Positions 5,799-6,347 of a stretch of DNA of 6,347 nt are shown one piece after another. The notes under the pieces are model-generated. The model was not told the DNA's origin, did not search any database, and saw only the letters and a list, made by a program, of their open reading frames with translations. The stretch comes from Nitrospinota bacterium (lineage in GTDB: Bacteria; Nitrospinota; Nitrospinia; UBA9942), in the NCBI GenBank assembly GCA_016200365.1, contig JACQEW010000253.1, positions 1 to 6,347 on the forward strand, written 5' to 3'. A program made the position numbers and the translations under genes. Within the stretch, counting starts at the first letter, position 1. The number at the start of each line of letters is the position of its first letter.

Positions 5799-6347
5799 CT
5801 ATTGTCCTGCCATTTGGGCAACAGACTCTTTAATCCCTCCTTTTGCTTCCAATTCATTAATTTTGTCCAATATCTTTCTTGCCGGTTTTTCAATATATGA
5901 CCCGGGTTTGCCGTTAATAGCATTTTGGAGGATAGCTTTCGCATCTTCATATCTATTTACTCGGCAATACAATCCTGCCAATTTAAGGGCAAGTATTTCA
6001 TCGCCTCCGTCCATCCGATATGCCTTTTCGAGATATTCGATTGCCTTTGATAAATAATCTTTATCTCTATATCTTCCATTCATTTCGAGGTAAACAGACC
6101 CCAATTTTCTATATACCGCTGCATCGGGAATTATTTTAACCCCTTCGGTAAAATATTTTTCGGCAAGCTCGAAATCATTATTTCTCATCGCAAGATACCC
6201 TAAATTAAAAAGAGGAGTAGTTTTATCTCCCAGTTCCGCCGCCTTTAAGAATTGTCTTTTAGCGCTTTCATTTTCACCTTTCATTACTAATGCAGCACCG
6301 TATTCATTATACGCCTTTCCAAATTTTGGAGATTTTTTTATTGTATC
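5799..6347 (-). CDS. Tetratricopeptide repeat (TPR) protein, 5'-truncated by window edge
   Basis: The reading frame stays open to the right edge of the window: 21 codons upstream of the ATG at 6284 read as TPR sequence (…SPKFGKAYNEYGAALVMKG). The gene therefore starts beyond 6347 and that ATG is not the start. About four TPR units are visible: GKAYNEYGAALV to KAAELGD; PLFNLGYLAMRNNDFELAEKYF to IIPD; AVYRKLGSVYLEMNG to YRMDG; and ILALKLAGLYCRVNRYEDAKAIL. The third has an insertion of about five residues (RYRDK). A capping helix, KPARKILDKINEL, follows. TPR arrays bind partner proteins; in polysaccharide and secretion loci such proteins often act in the periplasm, but no signal peptide can be checked here. 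The function is unassigned. The gene ends without a visible terminator, just before the antitoxin promoter. Confidence 0.85.
   Translation of the reverse strand, partial: DTIKKSPKFGKAYNEYGAALVMKGENESAKRQFLKAAELGDKTTPLFNLGYLAMRNNDFELAEKYFTEGVKIIPDAAVYRKLGSVYLEMNGRYRDKDYLSKAIEYLEKAYRMDGGDEILALKLAGLYCRVNRYEDAKAILQNAINGKPGSYIEKPARKILDKINELEAKGGIKESVAQMAGQ

Noticed and set aside
5782..6057. Plus-strand open frame over the TPR gene
   Set aside because: It is opposite clear TPR repeats and begins inside the antitoxin promoter; no family features are visible.
6282..6284. ATG as the start of the TPR protein
   Set aside because: The frame stays open for 21 more codons to the window edge and those codons complete a TPR unit.

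Overview
The window is AT-rich bacterial DNA. It looks like part of a surface-polysaccharide (O-antigen or capsule type) locus, flanked by a small toxin-antitoxin operon and a tetratricopeptide protein. The Wzx-type flippase, GT4 glycosyltransferases and UbiA-family prenyl-phosphate transferase suggest a Gram-negative-type environmental bacterium. AT-rich coding, nested intergenic foldback repeats and a radical SAM/SPASM gene beside glycosyltransferases would suit lineages such as Nitrospirota, Omnitrophota or related anaerobes. That placement is a guess and there is no marker gene here to settle it.

Layout. The plus strand (1-4155) carries four genes read in one direction: the C-terminal end of a polysaccharide flippase, a radical SAM/SPASM protein overlapping it by 17 nt, a GT4 glycosyltransferase 3 nt further on, and, after a 172-nt gap, a second GT4 glycosyltransferase. 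The gap holds a long foldback repeat. The minus strand (4152-6347), read from right to left, carries a TPR protein running off the right edge, a Phd/YefM-RelE toxin-antitoxin pair with a clear promoter and palindromic operator, a nested inverted-repeat region that probably ends the toxin transcript, and a UbiA-family protein resembling decaprenyl-phosphate phosphoribosyltransferase. The two strands converge at a shared CTAA, where the stop codons overlap.

How the genes fit together (inference). The two glycosyltransferases would add sugars to a lipid-linked oligosaccharide, which the flippase moves across the inner membrane. The UbiA-like enzyme would attach a phosphoribosyl group to polyprenyl phosphate, the first step towards a lipid-linked pentose donor, but its usual partners are not visible here. 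The radical SAM protein may modify a sugar, lipid or peptide in the same pathway; its substrate cannot be read from the sequence. The toxin-antitoxin pair and the repeats look like accessory material at the edge of the locus. I do not see strong evidence for an undescribed system. The foldback between the glycosyltransferases and the repeat that supplies the end of the toxin gene are the most useful places to look again.
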